Notes: generated by a model from the letters alone, not told the origin. Counted from the stretch's first letter, positions 15,217 through 23,049 are shown. The stretch: DNA of 36,395 nt from CAYNWK01 sp964400875 (GCA_964400875.1 CAYNWK010000028.1:1-36395); one strand, 5' to 3'. Program-made: numbers and translations.

Positions 15217-17250
15217 CTACTCTTCTCTGGCTGCGGCCAATTCCTTCTGCCGAGCGTCGATCACATCCTGGGCAATATGCGATGGTACCGTTTCGTAATG
15301 GGAGAATTCCATCGAAAACACGCCGCGTCCCCCGGTGATCGAACGCAGATCGGTGGTGTACCGCTGGATTTCGGCGAGCGGCACCTGTGCGGTCACAACC
15401 GACCGGCCTCTCTGAGTATCCATACCCTGCACGCGCGCCCGGCGGGTGTTCAAATCGCCCAGCACGTCGCCCATGTTGTTCTCGGGTACGATCACTTCCA
15501 CGTTCATGATCGGCTCGAGCATCACCGGGCCGCCGTCCTTGACGGCCAATTTGAAGGCTTCGCGCCCGGCGATCTCGAAAGCGACGGGCTTTGAATCCAC
15601 CGGATGTTCCTTGCCATCGGTGACGGCGACCTTAACGTTCTCAACAGGGAATCCGGCCAGCACGCCGGTGCGCATCACGCTGCGGACGCCCTTTTCGATG
15701 GCAGGCATAAAGTTATTCGAGATCGCACCACCGAAAACTTCGTTGTCGAACTCGAAATCTTCCTCCTCGAGGGGCTCAACCCGCATATGCACTTCGGCGA
15801 ACTGTCCCGCGCCGCCGGTCTGTTTCTTGTGACGATATTGTGAATAGCCGTTCTTCGTGATGGTCTCGCGGTAAGGTACCCGCGGCTCTTCCATTTCTAG
15901 ACCAGTCTGGAATTTTGTTTCCGCCTTGCGAATGGCGACGTCGATGTGCTGGTCGCCCATCCCTTGCAGGATGGTCTGGTTGGTGCTGGGTTCCTGCGTC
16001 CAGGAGAGGGTCATATCTTCTTCGCACAGGCGTGTGAGCGTCGGGCTGATCTTGGCTGAGTCGGATTGCGTCTTCGGGCTGACTGCGACCCGGTACAGCG
16101 CATTGGGATACTCAGGAACCGGCAATTCCAGAGGATGACTTTTATCGCATAGGGTATCCCCGGTCGAGGTCGTGCCCAGCTTGGGAACAGTGGCTATATC
16201 GCCTGCATGGACGGCCTTAACCCCGATCTGTTCCTTGCCGCGCATCACGTTTAACGAGCCCAATCGTTCCTCGACCGCTTTGGATTGGTTCCAGACCCGC
16301 GAGTCTGAGGTGAGCATTCCGGAATACACCCTGAAATATGTTATCTTACCGACGAAAGGGTCTGCGGTGGTCTTCCAAACGTACGCAGCTAAAGGACCTG
16401 CGTCGGAAGCGGTCAACTCTTCACCTCCAGCAGGTCCTTGCGCCTGAACGGAGGGGGCTTCTGCCGGGGAGGGCAGGATATCAATCATTGCGTCGAGCAA
16501 CGGCCGGATACCGATGGTGGCAGAACCGGCGGCGACGAACACCGGGATGTAACTGCCCTGGCGGAGGCCGCTGATCAACCCTTTCATCACTTCCTTGGGC
16601 GTCAGTTCTTCCCCTTCGAGATACTTCATCAACAATTCGTCTTCACCCTCGGCGGCAGCTTCGATCAACTCCGTGCGGGCTTCCTCCACCTCCGCGCGCA
16701 GTTCCTCCGGGATTTCTGCTGGAGATTTGCCATCGCCTGCGTACGCTTTCATGGTCAAAAGATCAATGACCCCTTTGAAATCCAGCTTTTCACCCCAGGG
16801 GAGCTGCACCGGGATCAGCCGCGCTTCGGAGAGCAGCTGAACAGAGTCGAGCGCTTTACGAAAATTGGCATTGTCGCGGTTCATTTTGTTGATCAGCACA
16901 AAGCGCGGCAGATTGAATTCATCGCAGTGATTCCAGACGATCTCCGTACCTACCTCCGCTCCGGCGACGGAATCGACGACGACGATGGCGCTATCGGAGA
17001 CGCGCAGGGCCGAGATGACTTCTCCAATGAAATCAGTATATCCGGGAGTGTCCAGCACGTTGATTTTATAGTCGCGATAATCGACCGGGGCCAGGCCGGT
17101 TGAGAGAGATAAACCCCGGCGGATCTCTTCGTCTTCGTAATCCGTTGCGGTCGAGCCATCCTCGATCGATCCCATCCGGGTAGTTGCGCCGGTGAAATAA
17201 AGAAAAGCCTCGGACAGCATCGTCTTACCGGCGCCGCTGTGCGAGACCAA
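15217..17250 (-). CDS. EF-G-like translational GTPase (EF-G2 type), 5' end lost in an assembly gap
   Basis: 677 residues are readable, running from the G1 loop to the stop; the start codon and probably 10-20 residues fall in the N run. GTPase motifs visible are G1 SHSGAGKT, G3 DTPGYTDF and G4 NKMNRDN. EF-G domains II to V follow, including RHKKQTGGAGQFAEV (domain IV) and VLGDLNTRRARVQGMDTQRG (domain V). Canonical EF-G has AHIDAGKT in G1 and DTPGH in G3, where the His is needed for ribosome-triggered GTP hydrolysis. Here G1 has Ser-Gly-Ala and the His is Tyr. Those substitutions mark the EF-G-like/EF-G2 family, so this is probably not the main translocase. The open frame that reads through the gap into 17703 is antisense to the methyltransferase gene and is not part of this protein. 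A strong terminator follows at 15159-15184. Confidence 0.92.
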   Translation of the reverse strand: MVSHSGAGKTMLSEAFLYFTGATTRMGSIEDGSTATDYEDEEIRRGLSLSTGLAPVDYRDYKINVLDTPGYTDFIGEVISALRVSDSAIVVVDSVAGAEVGTEIVWNHCDEFNLPRFVLINKMNRDNANFRKALDSVQLLSEARLIPVQLPWGEKLDFKGVIDLLTMKAYAGDGKSPAEIPEELRAEVEEARTELIEAAAEGEDELLMKYLEGEELTPKEVMKGLISGLRQGSYIPVFVAAGSATIGIRPLLDAMIDILPSPAEAPSVQAQGPAGGEELTASDAGPLAAYVWKTTADPFVGKITYFRVYSGMLTSDSRVWNQSKAVEERLGSLNVMRGKEQIGVKAVHAGDIATVPKLGTTSTGDTLCDKSHPLELPVPEYPNALYRVAVSPKTQSDSAKISPTLTRLCEEDMTLSWTQEPSTNQTILQGMGDQHIDVAIRKAETKFQTGLEMEEPRVPYRETITKNGYSQYRHKKQTGGAGQFAEVHMRVEPLEEEDFEFDNEVFGGAISNNFMPAIEKGVRSVMRTGVLAGFPVENVKVAVTDGKEHPVDSKPVAFEIAGREAFKLAVKDGGPVMLEPIMNVEVIVPENNMGDVLGDLNTRRARVQGMDTQRGRSVVTAQVPLAEIQRYTTDLRSITGGRGVFSMEFSHYETVPSHIAQDVIDARQKELAAAREE

Positions 17251-17350
17251 NNNNNNNNNNNNNNNNNNNNNNNNNNNNNNNNNNNNNNNNNNNNNNNNNN
17301 NNNNNNNNNNNNNNNNNNNNNNNNNNNNNNNNNNNNNNNNNNNNNNNNNN
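17251..17350. other. Assembly gap of exactly 100 N
   Basis: One hundred consecutive undetermined bases. The round number suggests a scaffolding placeholder, so the true distance is unknown. It removes the start and promoter of the EF-G-like gene and most of the promoter of the methyltransferase gene. Confidence 0.98.
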
Positions 17351-17368
17351 AGGTCTAGGGGAGTTTGG

Positions 17369-17374
17369 TAAAAT
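17369..17374 (+). promoter_or_regulatory. Putative -10 element of a leaderless methyltransferase gene
   Basis: TAAAAT ends 6 nt before the ATG at 17381, so transcription would start at or next to the A of the start codon. No Shine-Dalgarno is seen between. The -35 region falls in the assembly gap and cannot be checked. Confidence 0.45.
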
Positions 17375-17380
17375 CGGTCA

Positions 17381-17950
17381 ATGAATTGGTTTCGCCGCGT
17401 GCTCTTCAACCTGTGGTATTTCTTCAACCCTCCCTGGGATACCGGTGTCTCGCCTCCCGAATTGATCGCTTTCATCGAGAGCCATCCGCCGGGCCGGGCG
17501 CTGGATTTGGGTTGCGGGACCGGCACGAATGTGATCACGCTGGCGCAGCAAGGCTGGCAGGTCACCGGTGTGGACTTCGCCGCCACCGCCATTGCACAGG
17601 CGAAAAGCAAAACTCGCCAGGCTGGGGTCGCAGCCGACTTGCTAGTCGCGGACGTCACCAACTTGAAGGGTCTCTCCGGTCCCTTCGACCTGATCCTGGA
17701 CATGGGCTGTTTTCACAGCCTTTCCGGAGATGCGGTCTGGCAGTACGCTCAAACTCTCGACCGACTGCTTGCGCCCGGCGGTTCCTATCTGCTCTACGGG
17801 TTCTTTCGCGACCCGAAAGACGGGGGTCCCGGCTTAGTCGAGGCTGATATCAATGCAATCAAGGCTCACCTGGCGCTGGTAGAGAGGCAGGACGGAACCG
17901 AGCGAGGCCTGCGGCCATCGGCATGGTTCACTTTTCGGAAGGCGGCATGA
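17381..17950 (+). CDS. Class I SAM-dependent methyltransferase
   Basis: A 189-residue cytoplasmic methyltransferase with a Rossmann-type SAM fold. Motif I is ALDLGCGTGTNV (about residues 45-56), followed by the acidic end of strand 2 in VTGVDFAATAIAQAKSK. Motif II-like VADVTNLKG and motif III-like LLAPGGSYLLYGF are present. It resembles the small UbiE/Tam-like group; the methyl acceptor cannot be predicted. The TGA stop overlaps the ATG of the downstream metalloenzyme gene by four bases (ATGA), indicating translational coupling. No Shine-Dalgarno precedes the ATG, and a -10 element ends 6 nt upstream, so the mRNA may be leaderless. Confidence 0.9.
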   Translation: MNWFRRVLFNLWYFFNPPWDTGVSPPELIAFIESHPPGRALDLGCGTGTNVITLAQQGWQVTGVDFAATAIAQAKSKTRQAGVAADLLVADVTNLKGLSGPFDLILDMGCFHSLSGDAVWQYAQTLDRLLAPGGSYLLYGFFRDPKDGGPGLVEADINAIKAHLALVERQDGTERGLRPSAWFTFRKAA

Positions 17951-18870
17951 GACTCCTTTTCCTGTTTTTAGACGGCGTCGGCTTGGGCCAGGACGACCCA
18001 CAAGATAATCCTTTTGCCCGCGTGGAGATGCCCAACCTAATAGCGTTGTTGGGCGGAAACCGGCTGCTTGCCACAAGCGTGGCTGGGAGGCCCTTGGACA
18101 ACGGGCGGGCCAGCTTGCTGCCTTTGGATGCCTGTCTCGGTGTGGATGGCCTGCCCCAATCTGCCAGCGGCCAGGCAACACTGCTGACGGGGATCAACAT
18201 CCCGGCAGCCATCGGCTACCATTACGGTCCAAAACCGAACCCCAGCATCGCGGCTTACCTGGATAACGGCACGGTGTTCAGCCGGCTACGCGCGGTAGGC
18301 AAGACTGCCATGCTGCTGAATGCCTACCCGCCGCGCTATTTTGAGGCGATCCGCTCTGGGAGGCGGATGTTTTCGGCTATTCCCCAGGCGGTGTCCAACG
18401 CCGGGATCTCTCTAATGACCGCCAATGACCTGTACGCCAGAAGGGCGCTCTCGGCCGATTACACAGGGCGCGCCTGGCGCGAGCACCTCGACTACCCGGA
18501 CGCGCCGTTATTCGAACCGCGCGAGGCTGGTGAGAAACTGGCCCAGTTGGCCGCTGGTTACGACCTGGCATTTTTTGAATACTGGTTGACCGATTACGCC
18601 GGGCATAAACAGGATCAGGAGAGCGCTGAGGCCATTTTGGAGACTTTTGACCGCATGCTCGGCGGCTTACTAGGGGCATGGAACGACCAGGAAGGCCTGA
18701 TCCTGGTCACCTCCGATCACGGCAATATGGAAGACCTGAGCACACGCCGACACACCGCCAACGCTGTACCCGCTTTAGTGATCGGCTCGCCAGCTTTGCG
18801 GGAGCAATTCACCTCCGGGCTGCACGACCTGAGCGACGTGACGCCTGCAATCCTGGAACTGATCCGATAA
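17947..18870 (+). CDS. Alkaline-phosphatase-superfamily metalloenzyme, phosphoglycerate mutase-like
   Basis: A 307-residue metalloenzyme-domain protein. Metal-site segments of the superfamily are clear: LDGVGLG near residue 10, the nucleophile region ASGQATLLTG (Ser or Thr), DYAGHKQD, then VTSDHGNMED and RRHTANAVPALV near the C-terminus. These match the phosphatase half of cofactor-independent phosphoglycerate mutase and phosphopentomutase. The protein is about 200 residues shorter than iPGM and lacks its inserted transferase domain, so phosphatase or phosphodiesterase activity is more likely than mutase. The ATG at 17947 is chosen over one 24 nt upstream because it gives the typical ATGA overlap with the methyltransferase stop and the homology begins there. 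Confidence 0.88.
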   Translation: MRLLFLFLDGVGLGQDDPQDNPFARVEMPNLIALLGGNRLLATSVAGRPLDNGRASLLPLDACLGVDGLPQSASGQATLLTGINIPAAIGYHYGPKPNPSIAAYLDNGTVFSRLRAVGKTAMLLNAYPPRYFEAIRSGRRMFSAIPQAVSNAGISLMTANDLYARRALSADYTGRAWREHLDYPDAPLFEPREAGEKLAQLAAGYDLAFFEYWLTDYAGHKQDQESAEAILETFDRMLGGLLGAWNDQEGLILVTSDHGNMEDLSTRRHTANAVPALVIGSPALREQFTSGLHDLSDVTPAILELIR

Positions 18871-18889
18871 CTTGTCAGGTTGAAGGCAA

Positions 18890-18895
18890 TATAAT
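18890..18895 (+). promoter_or_regulatory. Possible -10 element before the small unknown gene
   Basis: TATAAT lies 31 nt before the ATG at 18926 in a 55-bp intergenic stretch. No -35 hexamer occurs at 16-18 nt; TTGTCA is present but only 12 nt away. The downstream gene may instead be read through from the metalloenzyme gene. Confidence 0.35.
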
Positions 18896-18925
18896 CCATC
18901 TCACAGCCGATTATGGAAAATTCTG

Positions 18926-19345
18926 ATGATCTCTCTGGCGACAGCCCGAAAATTAAAAGAAACCGATCTGGAATGGTCCCCATCGTTGCATGATTTCTTT
19001 GCGGTGCCTGATCGCGGCATGGACGAGCGAGTTTTCGTGATCAGCGAGATGATGGCTTACGTCGAACTGCGTAACAACCTGCCCATGGTGACCTTTCAGG
19101 GTACGACCGAGTGGGCGCTGGATTACCTGCTTAAAACCGAAGTCGTCTGGATGCCGAGTGAAGAACAGCTGCGCAGGACGCTGATGCATTACCTGGTTAG
19201 CGAAGAACAGCCGGCGTTGACCTTGGCCAGTGCTCCGGATGGTTTTCGATGCAGCATCACTTTCCTGGGGAAAGACCTGCGATTCGAAGCCGGCGACGCC
19301 AGCGAAGCTTATGCCGCAGCCCTGCTGCACGTGCTCGACGGGTAA
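18926..19345 (+). CDS. Conserved-looking small protein of unknown function
   Basis: A 139-residue soluble, acidic protein with no signal peptide or membrane segment. It opens MISLATARKLKETDLEWSP, followed by LHDFFAVPDRGMDERVFVIS, a strand-rich centre (VTFQGTTEWALDYLL) and TEVVWMPSEEQLRRTLM. I have an impression of similar short proteins in actinobacteria and Chloroflexota, sometimes labelled as pilus-assembly related, but nothing in the sequence supports that label. The mixed alpha/beta pattern and the absence of obvious catalytic motifs suggest a binding or structural role. It converges with the HAD gene with only 2 nt between the stops, and no terminator is visible between them. Confidence 0.75.
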   Translation: MISLATARKLKETDLEWSPSLHDFFAVPDRGMDERVFVISEMMAYVELRNNLPMVTFQGTTEWALDYLLKTEVVWMPSEEQLRRTLMHYLVSEEQPALTLASAPDGFRCSITFLGKDLRFEAGDASEAYAAALLHVLDG

Positions 19346-19347
19346 TT

Positions 19348-20025
19348 TCATTCAGGGGGAAAGCGCCCCCAACCGCGCTGGTGCGCGACCTCCAGCAGCT
19401 CTTCAGAAGGGTAAACAACCACGGGAGTTCCAACCAGCTCCAGCATGGGTAAATCCGAGAGTGCGTCGGCGTAAGCGTAACTGGACTCCAGCTCGACATC
19501 AAAACCGTTTTCCCTCAGATAAGCCTGGGTCAGGCTGGCTTTAAAAAGATCGATACAGGCTGGAGGCAGCCCCCGACCGGTATAGCTGCCCTGGCGGACT
19601 TCAACACGGGTGCCGATTACGTGATCAACCCCCAATTCCTCACCAATGCGGCGCAGCAAAGGGACCGGCCCGCCGGAGACCAGGACCACCAAATCACCGG
19701 CAGCCAGGTGCTCATCAAGCCTACTGCGGACGTCCCACCGCCACAGCGATCTCAGGTAACTGATTGCGATCCAGTCCCAGACCTCGTTCGCTTGCTCGAT
19801 GGAGTAGCCCCGGAAATACCAGGGCAGATGAAGCGCCCAAGGAGTACGAAAAGCGCCTTCGGAGATCACTTTCAATTTTCGCAGCGCGTAGATTGGCATG
19901 TGGTATGCCCAGAAGGCCAGGTGGGTGAAACGGTTCTCACCCCGTTCCTGGAAGTAATCCATCAAACCCTGCCAAACGCGCGTGGTGGTCAAGGTGCCGT
20001 CAACGTCGAAGAAAGCTGCCCGCAT
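19348..20025 (-). CDS. HAD-superfamily phosphatase, HAD-IB/SerB-like
   Basis: A 225-residue cytoplasmic hydrolase. HAD motif I is FFDVDGTLT (nucleophile Asp7, acid-base Asp9), motif II is VLVSGG, the motif III lysine is probably in DLFKASL, and motif IV is ADALSDLPML. The helical cap of about 80 residues between motifs I and II fits the HAD-IB group, which includes phosphoserine phosphatase and related lipid or polyol phosphate phosphatases. The substrate cannot be assigned. The start is supported by AGGGAG 5-10 nt upstream. It is separated from the acyl-CoA ligase gene by 169 bp carrying a large hairpin, so it is probably transcribed on its own. Confidence 0.88.
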   Translation of the reverse strand: MRAAFFDVDGTLTTTRVWQGLMDYFQERGENRFTHLAFWAYHMPIYALRKLKVISEGAFRTPWALHLPWYFRGYSIEQANEVWDWIAISYLRSLWRWDVRSRLDEHLAAGDLVVLVSGGPVPLLRRIGEELGVDHVIGTRVEVRQGSYTGRGLPPACIDLFKASLTQAYLRENGFDVELESSYAYADALSDLPMLELVGTPVVVYPSEELLEVAHQRGWGRFPPE

Positions 20026-20097
20026 AAGTCTCCCTATTCTGATATGTTGGCGCGTTCAGGAGTTTACCCCCCCCTACCTGAAAACCGCTTAACCAAT

Positions 20098-20142
20098 GAG
20101 GACCCGGCTGCGCCGTTCTTGATAAACGGGAACCGGATCCTC
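20098..20142. other. Large two-part hairpin between the HAD and acyl-CoA ligase genes
   Basis: GAGGACCCGG (20098-20107) pairs over 10 positions with CCGGATCCTC (20133-20142), with one mismatched position that becomes a G-U wobble in the minus-strand RNA. Inside it CCGTT pairs with AACGG around a 7-nt loop. No U-tract follows on either strand, so it is not a standard intrinsic terminator. It lies about 53 nt past the ligase stop on the minus strand and may protect that mRNA's 3' end or lie in the HAD leader. Function is unknown. Confidence 0.5.
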
Positions 20143-20194
20143 CTCTCTTCTCGGGCTCGAAATTCAATTCGTCAATAACGCCGAGACTGGCTTG

Positions 20195-21877
20195 CTACCC
20201 AACAGTTTCTTTGTGCATGCGGACCAGTTCACGGCGCAGCAGTTTGCCCACTGGCGTCTTCGGCAGCTCGTTAACAAACTCGACGTGTTTAGGAGCCTTA
20301 TAGCTGGCCATCTGTTCTTTGCAGAACTCGCGGATCTCCTCTACAGTTGCCTGCTCATCGGGCTTCAACACGATCCAGGCTTTCACCGCCTCGCCGCTCT
20401 TAGCGTCGGGGACGCCGGCTACACCTACGTCCAGCACTTTGGGGTGGGTCTTGAGCACTTCTTCCACCTCCCGCGGCCAGACCTGGAAGCCACCCGGCTT
20501 GATCAGCTCCTTCTTGCGGTCCGTGATGTAAAAGTAGCCGTCCTCGTCCATCCGGGCGATATCCCCGGTGTACAACCAGCCATTCCGCAGGGTGTTGGCC
20601 GTTTCGGTAGGCATGTTGTGGTAGCCTTTCATAACCTGCGGCCCTTTGACGACCAGCTCCCCGATCTCGCCCGTGGGAAGCACGGTCACTTCGTCATCCA
20701 GTGAAATGATGCGGCAGTCCACATCTGGTAATGGCATGCCGATGGAGCCTATGCGATTATCACCGATCAGCGGGTTGCAGTGGGTGGCAGTGGGAGCCTC
20801 TGAAAGGCCATAACCCTCAAAAACGATGCCGCCGGTCAGCGCCTCGAAGTTTTCTTTGGTCTCGCGCAACAGCGGCGCAGAGCCAGAGATACAGGCTTTG
20901 ATAGAGCTCAAGTCATACTTCCCGGCCTGCACATCAGGGTGATTGCTTAGCAGATTGTAGAGCGCTGGGACGCCAGGATAAAGCGTGGGCTTGTACTTCT
21001 GGATATTGTCCAGGGTGTCTTTGACGTCGCGTGGGTCTGGAACCATAACCATCGCTGCGCTTATAGCCATCGCCAGGCACATACCGGCGATCATGCCGTA
21101 TACGTGATAAAGCGGGATGGCCATCAGCACCGTCTCATTGGCCTCCTCGGCGATGACGAACCAATGGCGGGTCTGCAGCGTATTAGCCACCAGGTTCCTA
21201 TGCGTGGCGACAGCCGCCTTTGGCACGCCGGTGGTCCCGCCGCTGTACTGGAAGACAGCGACATCTTCCGGGCTTATGTCGATTTTGGGGCGATCTTCAG
21301 GTTTATGGCGGCTGATCAGATCTTGCATCCACACGTCACCCTCAGCCAGATCGACGCGAAAGCCTCCCTTCTTCTCGCGGGTGAGGGTGAATAAGAAAGA
21401 GAGGATCGGCGGCAGCGCTTCCTTGATGTTGGTGACCACTAGGGTGCGCAGCTTAGTCTTATCCTGGATCTCCTTGACCTTATTGTAGAAATTGCTCATG
21501 ACGATCATCACTTCCATGCCAGAATCGTTGGCCTGGTGGACGATCTCGTGGGGACCGTACTGCGGATTGGTCGCCACGACCACTGCCCCGGCTTTTAGCG
21601 CTGCGAAGTAAGCCATAACAAACTGCGGAGTATTGGGAATAAACACGCCGACCCGGTCGCCTTTCTTGACGCCTAACTCCGCCAATCCGGCCGCTAACTG
21701 GTCGGTGATCTCGTTCATCTCACGGTAAGTAATTCGCGCTCCCTTGAATATCGTACAGGGAGCGTTGGGATACTTGCGAGCCGATTCTTCTAAGAAATAA
21801 TAAAGGGGGACTTCAGGATAGTCGATATGCTTGGGCACGCCTTCATCGTAGTTCGCTAACCAGGGTCGGTCTTCCAT
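20195..21877 (-). CDS. Long-chain fatty acid-CoA ligase (acyl-AMP-forming)
   Basis: A 560-residue ANL-superfamily enzyme that activates fatty acids with ATP and CoA. The P-loop-like A3 motif is YSGGTTGVPKAA. A5 is EGYGLSEAP, A7 and A8 are YTGDIARMDEDGYFYITDR, and KKELIKPGGFQVWPREVE follows. The A10 lysine region is ELPKTPVGKLLRREL at the C-terminus. Length and motifs match FadD-type ligases; chain length is inferred from overall resemblance. The ATG at 21877 is chosen because a perfect AGGAGG lies 5 nt upstream; a longer frame to 21916 lacks such a site. The leader holds a strong promoter (22031-22059), a MITE-like element and a T-box-like core. An unregulated beta-oxidation or lipid-recycling role is the simplest reading. 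Confidence 0.94.
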   Translation of the reverse strand: MEDRPWLANYDEGVPKHIDYPEVPLYYFLEESARKYPNAPCTIFKGARITYREMNEITDQLAAGLAELGVKKGDRVGVFIPNTPQFVMAYFAALKAGAVVVATNPQYGPHEIVHQANDSGMEVMIVMSNFYNKVKEIQDKTKLRTLVVTNIKEALPPILSFLFTLTREKKGGFRVDLAEGDVWMQDLISRHKPEDRPKIDISPEDVAVFQYSGGTTGVPKAAVATHRNLVANTLQTRHWFVIAEEANETVLMAIPLYHVYGMIAGMCLAMAISAAMVMVPDPRDVKDTLDNIQKYKPTLYPGVPALYNLLSNHPDVQAGKYDLSSIKACISGSAPLLRETKENFEALTGGIVFEGYGLSEAPTATHCNPLIGDNRIGSIGMPLPDVDCRIISLDDEVTVLPTGEIGELVVKGPQVMKGYHNMPTETANTLRNGWLYTGDIARMDEDGYFYITDRKKELIKPGGFQVWPREVEEVLKTHPKVLDVGVAGVPDAKSGEAVKAWIVLKPDEQATVEEIREFCKEQMASYKAPKHVEFVNELPKTPVGKLLRRELVRMHKETVG

Positions 21878-21905
21878 CTCGGCCTCCTTAGATCGGGATT
21901 GAGTG

Positions 21906-21923
21906 CGCGGTGCCACCCCAATT
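21906..21923 (-). promoter_or_regulatory. T-box-like core sequence in the acyl-CoA ligase leader
   Basis: On the minus strand AATTGGGGTGGCACCGCG matches the T-box core (GGGTGGNACCGCG), 29 nt before the ATG. An ATTGGGG/ATCCCGAT pairing could form around it and leave AGGAGG free, as in a translational T-box. Upstream there is only the 88-nt inverted-repeat element and no recognisable specifier loop (no GAA-NNN). The element may therefore be a relic or a chance match. Confidence 0.35.
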
Positions 21924-21929
21924 ACGTTT

Positions 21930-22017
21930 GGACTTACTCACCTTGAGGAGGGTCGGTAGTGGTCTGATGGGCAGGTCCACCAAAACACCCCTTTTACCCA
22001 CCCAAGTAGGTAAGTCC
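21930..22017 (-). mobile_element. MITE-like inverted-repeat element, copy 1
   Basis: An 88-bp non-coding element with perfect 8-bp ends, GGACTTAC at 22017-22010 and GTAAGTCC at 21937-21930, and internal imperfect pairing (GGGTGGGT with ACCGACCC). The left flank is TA. It shares blocks with the element at 33661-33750 when both are read on the minus strand: TGTTT(G/T)GGTGG, GCCCA, CCT(T/C)AAGG and GTAA(C/G)TCC at the end. It lies between the promoter at 22031-22059 and the acyl-CoA ligase start, so it is transcribed as 5' leader. Confidence 0.55.
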
Positions 22018-22030
22018 TATGATTAATAAA

Positions 22031-22059
22031 AGTATAGAAGGATTTTAAATGGATGTCAA
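22031..22059 (-). promoter_or_regulatory. Strong sigma-70-type promoter of the acyl-CoA ligase gene
   Basis: TTGACA (22059-22054), a 17-nt spacer and TATACT (22036-22031) give a near-consensus promoter. The -35 begins directly after the miaA stop codon. The predicted transcript starts near 22024, leaving a leader of about 147 nt before the ATG at 21877. Confidence 0.8.
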
Positions 22060-23049
22060 TCAATTTTCAGGGGTTATTCGCCTTAACCATTCCCGGATAA
22101 CGGTTTCCATGGCCGTTATTGATTCCGGACCTGCTTGAAACCATAGGATATCCGGATCATCAGGTTTGAACCAGTTCGCCTGACGACGAACGAAGGCGCG
22201 AGTGCGTCGTTTGATTCCCGCGACAGCTGCATCCAGCGACAGCTCTCCAGCCAGGTATGCGCTGACCTCCCGGTAGCCAATCGCGGACATGGTTGGGAGA
22301 TCGGGGCTGTAACCTCGTGTTATCAAACTCTCCACCTCGGCAATCAACCCACCCGAGATCATCGCTTCAATGCGCCGGTCAATGCGTTCATACAACTCCG
22401 TTCGCGGCCGGGTTAAACCAAGTTGGAGCACATCGAAGGGAGAGGGGCCGGTCTGGCGTTGGGCTGAAAATCGCCGCCCACTGGTGAAGATCACTTCCAA
22501 GGCGCGGACCGTCCGGCGCAGGTTGCGGTAATCGATCTTTTGCGCTGCCGCTGGATCCAGGGAACGTAAACGCTCAAACAGCGCCTCTTTTCCAATCACC
22601 CGCGCCCACCGGTTTAATGCCCTGCGTAAGCGGGGGTCCGGCTTGACCTCGGGGATCTGCCATCCCTCCAGCACTGCCCGGATGTACTGTCCGGTTCCTC
22701 CCACCAGGAAAGGCAGCCGGCCGCGAGCAGTGATGTCCCGGATCGCCCGGTACGCGGCTCGCTGGTACAGCGCCAGACTCCACACTTGGTCGGGGTTGGC
22801 AACGTCGATCAAGTGGTGTGGTACGCTGACGCGCTCTTCAGTCGAGGGTTTATCTGTGCCGATATCCATGCTGCGATAAAGCAAACGCGAATCGGCGGAG
22901 ATGATCTCCCCCATTAACCGAGAAGCTAGGTCAATCGATAGACTGGTTTTTCCAACTGCGGTGGCTCCCAGGACGACCACCAGCGGGGGGCGTTTCCCGG
23001 CCTCTAGGAGGGCATCGACCGGATTTATTCCTGGATCAGGAGATGACAT
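22060..23049 (-). CDS. miaA: tRNA dimethylallyltransferase
   Basis: A 329-residue enzyme that transfers a dimethylallyl group to N6 of A37 in tRNAs reading UNN codons. The P-loop GATAVGKTS is at about residues 28-36. MiaA signatures follow: ISADSRLLYRSMDIGTDKP, PHHLIDV, FLVGGTGQYIRAVLEGW, the tRNA-binding helices and AIGYREV. The C-terminal RRTRAFVRRQANWFKPD matches the family end. Length is normal. The gene overlaps the 3' end of yraN by 14 nt and is the last gene of the GT4-yraN-miaA operon. No terminator is seen after it; instead the next gene's promoter begins at its stop codon. Confidence 0.95.
   Translation of the reverse strand: MSSPDPGINPVDALLEAGKRPPLVVVLGATAVGKTSLSIDLASRLMGEIISADSRLLYRSMDIGTDKPSTEERVSVPHHLIDVANPDQVWSLALYQRAAYRAIRDITARGRLPFLVGGTGQYIRAVLEGWQIPEVKPDPRLRRALNRWARVIGKEALFERLRSLDPAAAQKIDYRNLRRTVRALEVIFTSGRRFSAQRQTGPSPFDVLQLGLTRPRTELYERIDRRIEAMISGGLIAEVESLITRGYSPDLPTMSAIGYREVSAYLAGELSLDAAVAGIKRRTRAFVRRQANWFKPDDPDILWFQAGPESITAMETVIREWLRRITPEN

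Noticed and set aside
17351..17703. Open frame continuing the EF-G-like gene upstream through the N gap
   Set aside because: The sequence beyond the gap is antisense to the methyltransferase gene and has no EF-G homology. The frame is open only because N codons are not stops.
22010..22020. Canonical T-box stem I upstream of the acyl-CoA ligase gene
   Set aside because: The paired GGACTTAC/GTAAGTCC arms are better explained as ends of the repeat element shared with 33661-33750, and no GAA-NNN specifier loop is present.
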